From the NCBI RefSeq assembly GCF_954871325.1, contig NC_088775.1, positions 74,625,561-74,689,560 on the forward strand: a stretch of DNA of 64,000 nt, read 5' to 3'. The number at the start of each line of letters is the position of its first letter. Position 1 is the stretch's first letter. The notes under the pieces are model-generated. The model made no database searches and was not told the DNA's origin. It worked only from the letters and a program-made list of their open reading frames with translations. The DNA is from Gordionus sp. m RMFG-2023. Taxonomy: Eukaryota; Nematomorpha; Gordioida; Chordodea; Parachordodidae. The position numbers and the translations under genes are program-made. Positions 1 to 10,581 of the stretch are shown piece after piece.

Positions 1-121
1 AGAGATTTTAAATAATAAATGCATATACAAATTATTAAGATATATCTATAATTAATTCTAGCATCTTATTTTAAATTAATATTTAGAAATCTACACAATC
101 TAATTTCCAATATAATTTAAA

Positions 122-340
122 ATGTCATCGATAGAGATTGATATAAAAGATATGGGTGCAGATAATATATACAAAGTTAATTCTCTGTACAATGATATGT
201 AATTTCCTTCATGAGATATCGCATAAAATTTATTCTCGAAAAAAAAAACAAGGTATAAATATCATTGTAAGATGTGCCAAGTAAATTTTATCCTAACTAG
301 TAACTTCAAAGAGGAAATATTTTTATATCCTCAAACTTAA
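122..340 (+). pseudogene. BED zinc-finger N-terminal exon pair of a hAT-type transposase
   Basis: An ATG at 122 opens 26 codons beginning MSSIEIDIKD. A GT at 199 and an AG at 251-252 allow a 54-base intron. The joined frame then reads YKYHCKMCQVNFILTSN, which fits the Cys-x2-Cys half and following helix of a BED finger (DNA-binding domain at the N terminus of hAT transposases). The expected His pair is not visible and the frame stops at 338. No catalytic domain follows, because the satellite array of another hAT end begins at about 520. It is probably the leftover 5' end of a transposase gene. Splicing is inferred from frame continuity only. Confidence 0.45.
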
Positions 341-520
341 AAATATAATATGAATAAAACATAGATGAGTTTATGTGATAGTTGATTTTCTAACCCAGTC
401 TATGACAATAACATATTTAAGAATTTTATTATAAATTAAAATTACAAGAAATATATTAGCATCTCATTTTATCACTTAAGGATTATTATGTACCTAACTA
501 CTCGTATATATAATAACCAT
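341..520. other. AT-rich spacer, nothing recognised
   Basis: No coding or repeat signal is evident between the BED-like exons and the start of the 118-bp satellite array. Confidence 0.4.
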
Positions 521-1640
521 TTTTTGTCCCTTATCTGTGATACATCCTCACTGATTTTTAATTTAACATGTTTAGGATATATTTTTTTAGCTATTTCCTT
601 TAAAAAAATTTGAAAAAGTTCAAAAATAGCGATTATGACAATTGTCACCTATCTATGATACATCCTCACTGAATTTTTAATTTAACATGTTTAGAATATA
701 TATTTTTAGCTATTTCCTTTAAAAAATTAAAAAAGGTTCAAAAATAACGAATATGACAAATGTCACCTATCTATGATACATCCTCACTGAATTTTTAATT
801 TAACATGTTTAGAATATATATTTTTGGCTATTTCCTTTAAAAAAATTTGAAAAAGTTCAAAAATAGCGATTATGACAATTGTCACCTATCTATGATACAT
901 CCTCACTGAATTTTAAATTTAACATGTTTAGAATATATATTTTTAGCTATTTCCTTTAAAAAAATTAAAAAAAGTTCAAAAATAATAATGACAATTGTCA
1001 CCTATCTATGATTCATCCTCACTGAATTTTAAATTTAACATGTTTAGAATATATATTTTTAGCTATTTCCTTTAAAAAAATTGAAAAAAGTTCAAAAATA
1101 ACGATTATGACAATTGTCACCTATCTATGATACATCCTCACTGAATTTTAAATTTAACATGTTTAGAATATATATTTTTAGCTATTTCCTTTAAAAAAAT
1201 TTGAAAAAGTTCAAAAATAGCGATTATGACAATTGTCACCAATATATGATATATCCTCACTGAATTTTAAATTTAACATGTTTAGAATATATATTTTTAG
1301 CTATTTCCTTTAAAAAAATTGAAAAAAGTTCAAAAATAACGATTATGACAATTGTCACCTATCTATGATACATCCTCACTGAATTTTTAATTTAACATGT
1401 TCAGAATATATATTTTTAGCAATTTGCTATAAAAAAACTCAAAAAAGTTCAAAAATGTCGATTATGACAATTGCCACTTATCTATGATACATCTTCACTG
1501 AAATTTTGATTTAACATGTCTACAATATATATTTTTATCTAATTCATTTAAAAAAGTTCAAAAATAACCATCATAACAAATGGCTCTTTTCTATGGTACA
1601 TCTTTACTTAAAAATTTTAAAAAATAACTATGATGGAATA
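520..1640. repeat. Subterminal 118-bp satellite array (giant hAT end)
   Basis: About nine head-to-tail units of roughly 118-120 bp, each containing a copy of TATGATACATCCTCACTGAA, an A/T tract and GATTATGACAATTGTCACC. The core TGACAATTGTCA is a perfect 12-bp palindrome. The unit is clearly homologous to the arrays at 8855-9775 (inverse orientation) and 17390-19018 (same orientation), which are the subterminal parts of the 11-kb hAT. By analogy this is the inner part of the right end of a sister element. The last units near 1500-1640 are diverged. Confidence 0.85.
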
Positions 1641-1739
1641 GTTAAATCAGAGCGTTATAATTTAAAGAAGCTTTAAGAAACTTTCCCGCCTATAATATTA
1701 ATATCTACTAAATGTTATTTGACTTTTGGTCGAAAAAAA

Positions 1740-2262
1740 TGATCTAGATATTTGGTTAGGTGAAAAAAAGCAACCCTAACTTTAAGGCGTCTTTAAAAAA
1801 AACGATCCATATTTTGGGTCGGATTGAATAAAACGACCCGATGTTTGAGTCTGAGTCAGAAAAACGACCCAAACTTTGAGTTGGAGTCGAAAAATACGAT
1901 CTATTCAAGTTGGAGTCGAAAAATACGACCCTAACTTCAAGTTTGAGTCGAAAAATACGACCCAAACTTCAAGTTTGAGTCGAAAAATACGACCCAAATT
2001 TCAAGTTTGAGTCGAAAAATACAACCCAAATTTTGAGTCGGAGTCGTAAAAAACGACCCATATTTTGGGTCGAGGTCGTTTTTTTCGGCTTGGGCTTGGG
2101 TCGAAGTCGAAAAAAACGACCCATATTTTGGGTCGAAGTCGTTTTTTTCGGCTTGAACTCGGGTCGAAGTCGAAAAAAACGACCCAAACATTGAGTCGGA
2201 GTCGAATAAAACGACCCGAGCTTTGGGTCGGGGTCGCGACTCGCGGCGTTTTAACAACACTA
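1740..2262. repeat. Terminal GTCG/CGAC tandem array ending in the hAT tip TTAACAACACTA
   Basis: Irregular tandem repeats built from GACTCCGACTC-like and AAAACGACCC units in which GGGTCG and CGACCC alternate, so the array can fold on itself. It is more GC-rich than its surroundings. It ends at 2262 with TTTTAACAACACTA, the reverse complement of the TAGTGTTGTTAA tip of the 11-kb hAT at 8440-19467. The bases after the tip, gatgtcat, would be one target-site copy; the other would lie outside the window. The frames open across this array are by-products of the repeat and are not genes. Confidence 0.75.
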
Positions 2263-2540
2263 GATGTCATGTTTGAATAGATTGTAATGCTTCTTTATTT
2301 TTATGATTTGCCATAATATTCAAAATATTAATTTTACAATGTAAAAAATAAATTTATTTGATTTTATGCAAATGTATAAATAAGATTTTATAAAATATAG
2401 AAAGTCAAATAGTTATAGTTAATTATATTTTATATGAGATTTAAATAATGGAACTAAACGTTTACCGTCGTTATTAAGATATTTATAAAAATCCTGGCAT
2501 GACATTTTATAATTTTGTTTAACCATTAACTCGGCCTCTT

Positions 2541-3148
2541 AGGATATCTTAAGCTTAGATTAAAGATGATTAAGATAATAATATTTTCTAAGATGAGTTC
2601 CACTTTCATTGCTAATTTTTAAAAATATTACTTCTAATATTAATAATATATTTTTTAATATATAATAGTACATAAGCAGTTTATATTGAAAATAATTTTT
2701 CTTTTTATATATTTAATTATAACATTTTATTGTCCAAAAAACAACATCAGTATTGGAAACTAATGCTTTAACCTCAAAACAATCTAAATCTCACCTAGAA
2801 GATAACTATCATGGTATATATAAATAAAAATATAAAATATGTATAATATTTAGGATTTTTTAAGCTTAGATTAAAGATGATTAGGATAATAATATTTTCT
2901 AAGATGAGTTCCACTTTCATTGCTAATTTTTAAAAATATTACTTCTAATATTAATAATATATTTTTTAATATATAATAGTACATAAGCAATTTATATTGA
3001 AAATAATTTTTCTTTTTATATATTTAATTATAACATTTTATTGTCCAAAAAACAACATCAGTATTGGAAACTAGTGCTTTAACCTCAAAACAATCTAAAT
3101 CTCACCTAGAAGATAACTATCATGGTATATATAAATAAAAATATAAAA
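2541..3148. repeat. Recent 311-bp direct tandem duplication
   Basis: The stretch from about 2541 to 2837 recurs at about 2852-3148 with an offset of 311 bp and only a handful of differences, for example agcagtt against agcaatt and actaatg against actagtg. Both copies begin near AAGCTTAGATTAAAGATGAT and end near ATGGTATATATAAATAAAAA. There is no gene in it. The near identity in such an AT-rich region indicates a young duplication. Confidence 0.9.
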
Positions 3149-3149
3149 A

Positions 3150-3521
3150 AAGCACTAGTTTCCCATACTATTCTAACTTCAAATTTTGAAAATGTCGAAT
3201 GGATTGGATTGGATGGAGAATTTAAAATTAGCGGAAAAATAAAATAAAAGAACTAGACATATTTTTCGAATAAATATTTAAATTTTATTTTAAAAATATA
3301 AAAATAATCAAATACTGTCTCTCAAAATTATTATTTATATATTAAAAACATTAAAATGCTAAAAAAAAAATTGTGGGAGAAATTAAAAAATTGTGGGAGA
3401 TTTTTGTGGGAGATTGTGGGAGATTTCTAATTGTGGGAGTTTTGTGGGAGTGAGATGTATGTGGGTAAACTAAAAAATTGTGGGAGACTCCCACTGATGG
3501 GGGAGGCATGGCAACCCTGAT
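3150..3521. mobile_element. Small element end with TTGTGGGAG repeats
   Basis: From about 3366 the word TGTGGGAG recurs at short intervals, and the stretch ends at GGAGGCATGGCAACCCTG. Read on the other strand this is CAGGGTTGCCATGCC, a hAT-like tip. It abuts the truncated Helitron Rep gene, whose frame runs up to about 3530, so this insertion or an associated deletion probably removed the rest of the Helitron. I could not find a matching left tip or a target duplication. Confidence 0.45.
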
Positions 3522-5220
3522 CATAAAGCGAGTTACAATATTATATAATCGGGGTTCGATATTTTTATCTGGGATTTCAGCTCGAACAAAATTATCTATA
3601 CACTCGGTTGTTTCAATTTTATTATTTTCGCTTAATATAATGAGCAGATGAGCATGAGGTAATCCTCTCTTTTGAAATTCTATGGTATAAACATACGCCG
3701 AACATTTGCCAAAGAAATCTTTTTTAATAATATCGTGTAATAATTCAGATAATTTTAAATGAAAAACTCTAGCTAATAAATCAGGTCTATCCGAAGGGTT
3801 CTGTCCTTTATAAAGATTTTCTTTAATTTCCCTCCAATTGGGATTTCATGTAAAAGTTATAAATAAATCAGGCTTACCAAACTTAGAAACGATAGCCATA
3901 GCATCATGATATCGTTCACGCATGTTTCTTTCGGACCCCTGAAAAGAAGAAGGTAAAATAACGGCTCTTCCTAGAGGTAAATTAGTATTATCATTTGCTT
4001 TAGAAATATGATCCATAAGCCCTGAATATTCCTCTACACGTAATTTTGATTGGTTTAATTTTATATAATTCAAATTATTAGCTTCGACTTGGAGGTAAGA
4101 ATCAACAACATATTGATGAAATAATCGCCCAGCATAAAGAATAGGATTAAAAATGTTAGCACGAATAGCTAACCTTGATATTTTAAATTGTAGCATAGTT
4201 ATATTTGATCTTGTTCCCTTGTTAAATGGCCCATTAAATTTCATATCCGTATGCCATCCATGATCACCATAAGGAAATAGTAAAGGATACACCATAGGAT
4301 CTAAATTTGGGCTAAGAATATTTAAGATAACTAAATTTGAATCATCATTTCGTGGATAAACTTTAACATCACCTTGAAAAGGTGGTTCTCTCATCGTTAT
4401 TAAAAATCATTGCTACTTCATCAATAGTAGGAATCTTAAATCTTCTTCTATCATTAGCACGATCACGGCGAAAAATCATATTTACCTTTGATATAGGACG
4501 GTTTTCTAACCTAGCTTTCATTTCTTCGGCCTTCTCAACCTCACCCAATGTTTTAAAGCTAATAGCATATGGATTTATTTGACGAATTAAAATATCAAGT
4601 TTTTTTAATAAATGAATATCACAGGCTGAATTTTCTTTTAAAAGTACACGATTTTCAATAGCCTGAGATGTTTCAAGAACATATAATTGTGCATATTTTG
4701 GGGAAACGCCATTAGGAGGATATAAATGTGAAGTTCGATGATAAATTTGACCATGAACCCTAAAACAGTATGGGCCTTTATTTAATAAATTATCATTTTT
4801 AGCCCCCATCGAGGCAAAGGCCAAGGAGCTGTTGTATGAGCGGATATTCTGAGAGAAATTTTTATAATAATGATTGTCTAAATTTGAAAGTAAATCTTTT
4901 AAAAAATCTGGATATTGTAGAGAAGGCAATAAAACACGACCTTTGTGGCAGCAATTTTTAAATTTTCCATCAGATGGTTTTTCAGAAATAAAATTTAATG
5001 CATTACAATATGGGCATAGAATATTTAATGGCCCACAGTAATGTTCAACTTGTTCTTGATTTTCAGTATCTTCAAGATGATTGGATGTTGAAGCAAATTG
5101 TTTATTTCCAGTATCTTCAAGATGGTTGGATCTTGTAGGAATAAGACTTTGCTCGTTCCTTTTCTTAATACGACAAAGTGCCTGTATCTTTCTAGCTTTC
5201 TCCTTATGTTGATTTATTAT
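3522..5220 (-). pseudogene. Helitron Rep/helicase protein, N-terminal and Rep (HUH) part
   Basis: The frame starts upstream near 5220 (no clear ATG). It contains a Helitron-type zinc-finger region, CGPLNILCPYCNALNF then FKNCCHKGRVLLP (about 4940-5040), followed by IRSYNSSLAFASMGA and FRVHGQIYHR. The next segment reads DPMVYPLLFPYGDHGWH, and the HUH nuclease motif GLPHAHLLI lies near 3640-3670. In the Helitron family this domain nicks and joins DNA for rolling-circle transposition. One frameshift lies near 4390. One Cys codon of the usual TFTCNP motif is a stop (TGA, 3846-3848). The frame then stays open to about 3530, where another element cuts it off. The PIF1-like helicase half is missing here, so this is a dead copy. 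Confidence 0.9.
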
Positions 5221-5600
5221 TAAAATTTAAAAATATAAGAATTACTCAATTTTATAAAAATAAGTTGAGTTTAAAATATTTATTATTGTGGACATAAAAT
5301 AAAATTACTAAATATATACTTCATAAACATATTTATAAAAAATAATGGAAAATATTAGAATAGCCCCTCACCTAATAAATATATATTTCGGAATCACATC
5401 TTATAAGATAGGAAAAATCTGATTCCTTGTCATTCTTGACGGGCTATCAGCTAACATACAATACAAATTAAAAAAAAAATATAAAATTTACTCTTGTTGA
5501 AGCAATAATGCCTTCTTTAGATTTTGGTAGTATGAAACGTTCCATTGTTTGGTTTTGTTAAATGGTATCTTGTGTAGGAATTTAAAAAAAAATAATAAAA
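5221..5600. other. AT-rich stretch upstream of the Helitron gene
   Basis: No reading frame or repeat recognised. It may be an intron or the 5' flank of the Helitron transcription unit. Confidence 0.3.
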
Positions 5601-5663
5601 TAGATTTTAATGGCCCACAGTAATGTTCAACTTGTTCTTGATTTTCAGTATCTTCAAGATTAA
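5601..5663. repeat. Duplicated scrap of the Helitron Rep gene
   Basis: About 55 bases beginning TAATGGCCCACAGTAATG repeat almost exactly the sequence at about 5020-5075, which encodes part of the zinc-finger linker (EQVEHYCGPLN) of the adjacent Rep gene. Orientation is the same. It shows a local duplication or a second Helitron copy breaking up. Confidence 0.85.
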
Positions 5664-5839
5664 GATGTGTAAATTGAAAGTATATGGTTTTGCTCGATGT
5701 GGTGTCTGTTAAAAAATATAATTATTTACTGATGATTGAAGGTTTTGCTCGATGTTGTGTCTGTTAAAAAAAATATCAATTATTGTAATTAATATATTAT
5801 TATATGTTTTGTAATTGTTTTTTGTATTTAAATTCTTTT

Positions 5840-6043
5840 TTTGAAAATGGCGGTTCGATTTGGTTTATGAATGCGTGTTTGATATGTTTAAGCTATGATG
5901 ATTTTTATTGTATTATAGATTTGAATTCCTTAGCTCTTGTAGGATTATCTGCAAACATTTTTTCCATACTAATGTTCCTTCCTGCCTATTGCCTCAAAAT
6001 ACTTCTGAAATGCTTTCCATGATTTATAGGAGATTAAATCCAT
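5840..6043 (-). pseudogene. Glucose-6-phosphate isomerase-like N-terminal exon remnant
   Basis: On the minus strand an ATG at 6041-6043 in a good context (caaaATGg) starts MDLISYKSWKAFQKYFEAIG. After a one-base frame change comes SMEKMFADNPTRAKEFKS, and in a third frame YNKNH. The order W-x-A-x-Q-K-x-F, then F-A-x-[DN]-x-x-R, then [DL]YSKN-like is the N terminus of glucose-6-phosphate isomerase, the glycolytic enzyme that interconverts glucose-6-phosphate and fructose-6-phosphate. Only about 60 residues are present and they are broken. It lies on the same strand as the Helitron Rep gene and just upstream of it, so capture by the Helitron is possible. Confidence 0.55.
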
Positions 6044-6419
6044 TTTGCTAATATGATCTAAATTGGCTTAAAATTGCTATGATAGATAGATAAATTATAG
6101 ATATATAGAAAGAACAATATATTTGACATCAATTAAGACAAAATATTTACATTTCAACTTAGAAATATAATGCTATTTAAAATAAAGATGGCGCTAAATA
6201 TCATGGAGATTAAAACTACAATTTAACATAACTTAAATACTTTCGAATTTGTTAATATTAATTAAATATTATTAAGAATCACTCCTTATTTAAGTAGGAC
6301 AAACGTCCAATAATTAATAAAGAAGTTGAATATTACATAATATATTAACAAAATTATAATTGACTATTATCAGGTAAAATAATTGACTATATAATGTCAC
6401 AGTTGTGACTGTGACAAGC

Positions 6420-7030
6420 CTTTTATTATATAAGAAGATATTTATTGCATTTTATATTTTTTATTAATAGTTATTTTTATAAAAAAACAACAATAGTTAG
6501 CCATCTTTTAGATAAGTTAAGTCCTATTCAATTGCTAATTTAAATTATATTTATTGCATTTTATATTTTTTTATATTAATTGCTAGTTGAAAGATGATAA
6601 TTGGTAAGTATCTTTTTGTTAAATGTCATTGTGCTCTATATTTTTATTAATAGTTATTTTTATAAAAAACAATAGTTTGACATCCTTTTTATAAGTTGAA
6701 ATCTATTCAATTGCAAATTCAAATTATATTTATTGCATTTTATATTTTTTTTAATACTTCATCTTTTTATGTTATTCAATTGCGAATTTATACAATTTAT
6801 TTATTGCATTATATTTTTTTTAATACTTCATCTTTTTCTTAAATGTTATTCAATTGCGAATTTATCAATTATTTATTGCATTTTATATTTTTTATTAATA
6901 GTTATTTTTATAAAAAAACAACAATAGTTAGCCATCTTTTTGATGAGTTAAGTCCTATTCAATTGCTAATTTATATTATATAGCTTTTTATATTTTTTAT
7001 TAATAGATATTTTTATAAAAAGTACAATAT
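6420..7030. repeat. Degenerate AT-rich tandem repeats
   Basis: Several imperfect units share TTTATTGCATTTTATATTTTT, then TTAATAGTTATTTTTATAAAA, then a CAATTGC(T/G)AATTTA segment. Unit length varies from about 80 to 230 bp through internal deletions. The open frame that crosses it on the plus strand is low-complexity and is not a gene. Confidence 0.7.
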
Positions 7031-7302
7031 TAATTCATTTGATGAATGATATGTAATTTATGTTTAAATATGAATAAATTTAACCTACCATGTGTAAATA
7101 GATTTCAATCAAACTTTTTTAAAATTAAGCTATGACGTTTTCAACATTAAATTATTTATAGGTATATCAGAAATTAAAATATTATCTATCTCATAAATTT
7201 CAATATTAGAAAATTTTAATTATTTATCACTCATAAGAGTCAATATGCTAAGCATATAAACTTTAAGCATCACCTGTCAGTCATAAGTGTTAATATTGCA
7301 AT

Positions 7303-7528
7303 TAGTGTTGTTAAACGGCTCATTTTGAGCCGATTTTTTAAAACGGCTAACTCAATATTTTAGCCAGAAAAATATTGTCTAAGTCTTGAGATTTCGATAA
7401 TATATGCTGCCTAGACCTTTGTTCCTTCTATGAGCAAAATCTTGAGGCTTGCGTAATATTTTTCTGGACGAAATATTGAGTTAGCCGTTTTTAAAAATCG
7501 GCTCAAAACGAGCCATTTAACAACACTA
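7303..7528. mobile_element. hAT MITE, 226 bp, with perfect 8-bp target duplication
   Basis: The ends are inverted: TAGTGTTGTTAAACGGCTC on the left and GAGCCATTTAACAACACTA on the right, continuing inward through CCGATTTTTAAAA and ATATT-TAGCC blocks. The target ATTGCAAT stands at 7295-7302 and again at 7529-7536. Both the 8-bp duplication and the tip are typical of hAT elements. There is no coding capacity. Its first 12 bases are the same as those of the 11-kb hAT at 8440-19467, which could have supplied the transposase. Related copies lie at 50675, 50725, 51145 and about 60901. Confidence 0.95.
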
Positions 7529-7539
7529 ATTGCAATATA

Positions 7540-7860
7540 TAAACTTTTAACATTTTAGTCATAAATGTCAGTATTACTAAAAATAGAAATTTTTTAACAT
7601 TACATGTCAGTCATTAATGTCAATATTAGTAAATAATAGAAATTTTTAACATTACATGTCAGTCATAAATGTCAGTATTACTAAATAATAGAAACTTTAA
7701 AATTACATGTCAGTCATAACTGTCAGTATTACTAAATAATAGAAACTTTAAACATTACATGTCAGTCATAAATGTCAGTATTACTAAATTTTGTAATGAT
7801 ATTAATAAAATATTATTATAACGTCAGTCATAAATGTCAGTATTACTAAAGGGAGTTAAT
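7540..7860. repeat. Tandem repeat of about 57 bp (CATGTCAGTCATAAATGTCA)
   Basis: Five to six units share ACATGTCAGTCATAAATGTCAG, then TATTACTAAATAATAGAAA, ending in a partial unit near 7850. A partial unit also occurs just left of the MITE (about 7200-7300), so the MITE landed inside the array. Confidence 0.85.
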
Positions 7861-7884
7861 TTAAATTTAAGTTAAAATATCATG

Positions 7885-8165
7885 TTACGCCTGTCCAGGC
7901 AAAAAAATTTTTTAGGCCAATGTCTGACCTATATTATATATTAAAAATTTTCAGCGTCCAAGACCTATTTTAAAAAAATTTTCAAGCCAGCCCAACCGAT
8001 AATAATTTTGAAAATTTTTTTTAAAAAAATTATCCCTACCATAATAATTTATAAAATATTTTCTCAAACCAGGTCCTAGCCCTTATTAATTTTGAAGAAT
8101 ATTTTCCAAGCCCAGCCCACCCCATAGTAATTTTAAAAAATTTTCATAAGCCCGGAGATAGTTAA
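7885..8165. repeat. Dispersed element of GC blocks alternating with A/T runs
   Basis: Blocks such as CCAGGC, AAGCCCAGCCCACC and AAGCCCGG alternate with AAAATTTTTT runs and ATAATAATTTT words. The same family, in the same order, covers about 24050-25150. Both copies lead into the shared word TCATCAAATGAAGGGGAAAT. No gene. Confidence 0.7.
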
Positions 8166-8439
8166 ATTTCTAATTAATTTATCATCAAATGAAGGGGAAA
8201 TTTCCTATTTATCAGTTAGTCTCAGGGGCGTCGCTAGCCTTTACAATCTCAGGAGGCTCAACTAAAAAAAAATTATGGGGGGTTTCGCCCCCTATACCCA
8301 CCAATTTGCGGGCCTTCAGCCCGCTTTTGCCCGGCCTTCGACCGGGTTTTATAATAATATATTATACTTTTTTAAAATTAGTTAACTCTGAACAATTATT
8401 CTGATTTTCATATTTTGTCATTTATTATATTATGCATAC

Positions 8440-8838
8440 TAGTGTTGTTAATTAGTCGAGTTCTTTCGACTACGACTAATAGTCGTAGTCATGGAAATCG
8501 ACTAAAAACTTTAGCGACTAAATTAGTCTATTAGTCGACTAATTTGGTCGACTAATTTAGTCGACTAAAACGACTAATTAGTCGACTAAAACGACTAATA
8601 TAGTCGACTAAAACGACTAACATAGTCGACTAAAACGACTAATATAGTCGACTAAAACGACTAACATAGTCGACTAAAACGACTAATATAGTCGACTAAA
8701 ACGACTAACATAGTCGACTAAAACGACTAATTTAGTCGACTAAAACGACTAATATAGTTGACTAAAACGACTAATATAGTCGACTAAAACAACTAATTTA
8801 GTCGACTAAAACGACTAATTTAGTCGACTAAGTTGATT
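8440..8838. repeat. Left terminal array of the giant hAT (22-bp TAGTCGACTA units)
   Basis: After the 12-bp tip and a diverged lead-in, about 14 units of roughly 22 bp follow, each TAGTCGACTAAAACGACTAA plus two variable bases (TA, CA or TT). TAGTCGACTA is a perfect palindrome, so the array offers evenly spaced symmetric sites about two helical turns apart. It looks CRISPR-like at first glance, but the units are contiguous without unique spacers. Confidence 0.93.
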
Positions 8839-8854
8839 TTTTAGTTAGCAGCAT

Positions 8855-9775
8855 ATATAGGTAAAGGTAAAAATATATATCGTAAACATATTAAGTTAAA
8901 ATTTCAGTGAAGATGTACCATACAAAAGTGACAATTGTCATAATCGTTATTTTTGAACTTTTTTGAATTTTTTCAAAGCATATAGGTAAAAATATATATT
9001 GTAAAGATGTTAAAATAAAATTTTAGTGAAGATGTACCATAGAAAAGTGACAATTGTCATAATCGTTATTTGTGAACTTTTTTGAATTTTTTTAAAACAA
9101 ATAGGTAAAAATATATATTGTGAAGATGTTAAAATAAAATTTCAGTGAAGATGTACCATAGAAAGGTGACAATTGTCATAATCGTTATTTTTGAACTTTT
9201 TTGAATTTTTTCAAAGTAAATAGGTAAAAATATATATTGTAAAGATGTTGAAATATAATTTCAGTGAAGATGTATCATAGAAAAGTGACAATTGTCATAA
9301 TCGTTATTTGTGAACTTTTTTGAATATTTTTAAAACAAACAGGTAAAAATATATATTTTAAAGATGTTAAAATAAAATTTCAGTGAAGATGTACCATAGA
9401 AAGGTGACAATTGTCATAATCGTTATTTTTGAACTTTTTCAAAGTAAATAGGTAAAAATATATATTGTAAAGGTGTAAAAATGAAATTTCAGTGAAGATG
9501 TACCATAGAAAAGTGACAATTGTCATAATCGTTATTTGTGAACTTTTTTGAATTTTTTTAAAACAAATAGGTAAAAATATATATTGTAAAGATGTTGAAA
9601 TATAATTTCAGTGAAGATGTATCATAGAAAAGTGACAATTGTCATAATCATTATTTGTGAACTTTTTTGAATTTTTTTAAAACAAATAGGTAAAAATATA
9701 TATTGTAAAGATGTAAAAATGAAACATAAATGAATATGTACCATAGGAATGATAATTTTCATAATCGTTATATAA
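8855..9775. repeat. Left subterminal array of the giant hAT (118-bp units)
   Basis: About eight units run in the orientation opposite to the right array, each holding GTGACAATTGTCATAATCGT, an A/T tract, AGGTAAAAATATATATT and TTTCAGTGAAGATGTACCAT. The palindrome TGACAATTGTCA recurs once per unit. Alternate units share variants (TTTTGAACTTT against TTGTGAACTTT), as if the array grew by copying pairs of units. Confidence 0.93.
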
Positions 9776-9896
9776 AATATTTATCGAATTTTTAAAAGTG
9801 CTAACGGATCTTTGAAAAATTTAACACAAGGAAGGCTAACAAACTTTTAACTTTTATTTTTCATTTAAAATTCATTAGATAAACATTAAAAAATAT

Positions 9897-10097
9897 ATGC
9901 TTATAAAAAAAATTTTAAATACCAGATTATCGATAACTGTTTCGGATGTTATCGTCGTAAAAATTAATGAGTTAATAAAAATACTTGTAGGATTTGATTG
10001 CAATTATCGGGTCGAAGCATTTCGTCCTATGATTGATAAAATTATAAACATCAGAACTGTTTTTTCGGCGAAAAGAGAACTTATTTTGGATGTGTAA
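9897..10097 (+). CDS. Unrecognised 66-codon open frame inside the giant hAT
   Basis: An open frame MLIKKILNTRLSITV...FSAKRELILDV lies between the left arrays and the 3' end of the transposase gene. Its residue mix is less extreme than that of the neighbouring chance frames. I recognise no domain. It could be a remnant exon of cargo or a chance frame. Confidence 0.15.
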   Translation: MLIKKILNTRLSITVSDVIVVKINELIKILVGFDCNYRVEAFRPMIDKIINIRTVFSAKRELILDV

Positions 10098-10259
10098 TAT
10101 TTACTTCCTACATTTTGATGAAAAAAAATAGTAAAGGTATTTCTGAAAAGGCCTTGGAAAAACTTACACAATTGGCAATATCATCATTTAAATCGGAAAT
10201 TTTTTTATGCTTACTAAATTATGAAATTTTTAGTAAGGGTGAAACTAAATAATTTATTT

Positions 10260-10395
10260 TTTATTAGATGCGTAAAAAATTTGAAGAATGGGCATGTTTA
10301 AATTTATATGGGGGGCGAGCGTGGTTTAAATTTTTTTATATGGGCAGGGCAAGACGAAAAGTTTAAAAATTATTTAAATTTTTATTTCACATTTT
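10260..10395. repeat. Fragment of the TAGAGGTCTGCA hAT family
   Basis: ATTAGATGCGTAAAAAATTTG, GAATGGGCATG and GGGCAGGGCAAGA match in order the 3' part of the hAT element at 45575-46420 (about 46195-46330: TTAGATACTTAAAAAATTG, GAATGGCCAT and GATGGGCGGG). It is a truncated insert within the giant element. Confidence 0.5.
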
Positions 10396-10581
10396 TTTAC
10401 CCATGATTAAATATCGCTTCAATAACTAAATATTCTGCATTCTTTATGATAAAAAAAATTCAAAGGAACACGCATTTAATTTAATTCAATTTATTAATAA
10501 ATAAACGTACACATAATATAAAAATATTTTTATTAAAATACACGGAAATATATAGATTTAAAAAATGTTAATATAATATCA

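Noticed and set aside
1756-2280. Five overlapping open frames on both strands
   Set aside because: All follow the period of the GTCG/CGACCC array; the residues (FRLRPK, FFDSD and the like) are simple translations of the repeat.
5804-6022. Plus-strand frame of 72 codons
   Set aside because: It is the antisense shadow of the G6PI-like exon, whose similarity is on the minus strand.
8540-8838. CRISPR-like regular 22-bp periodicity
   Set aside because: Units are contiguous and palindromic with no unique spacers, there are no cas genes, and the array is mirrored at the other end of a hAT element.
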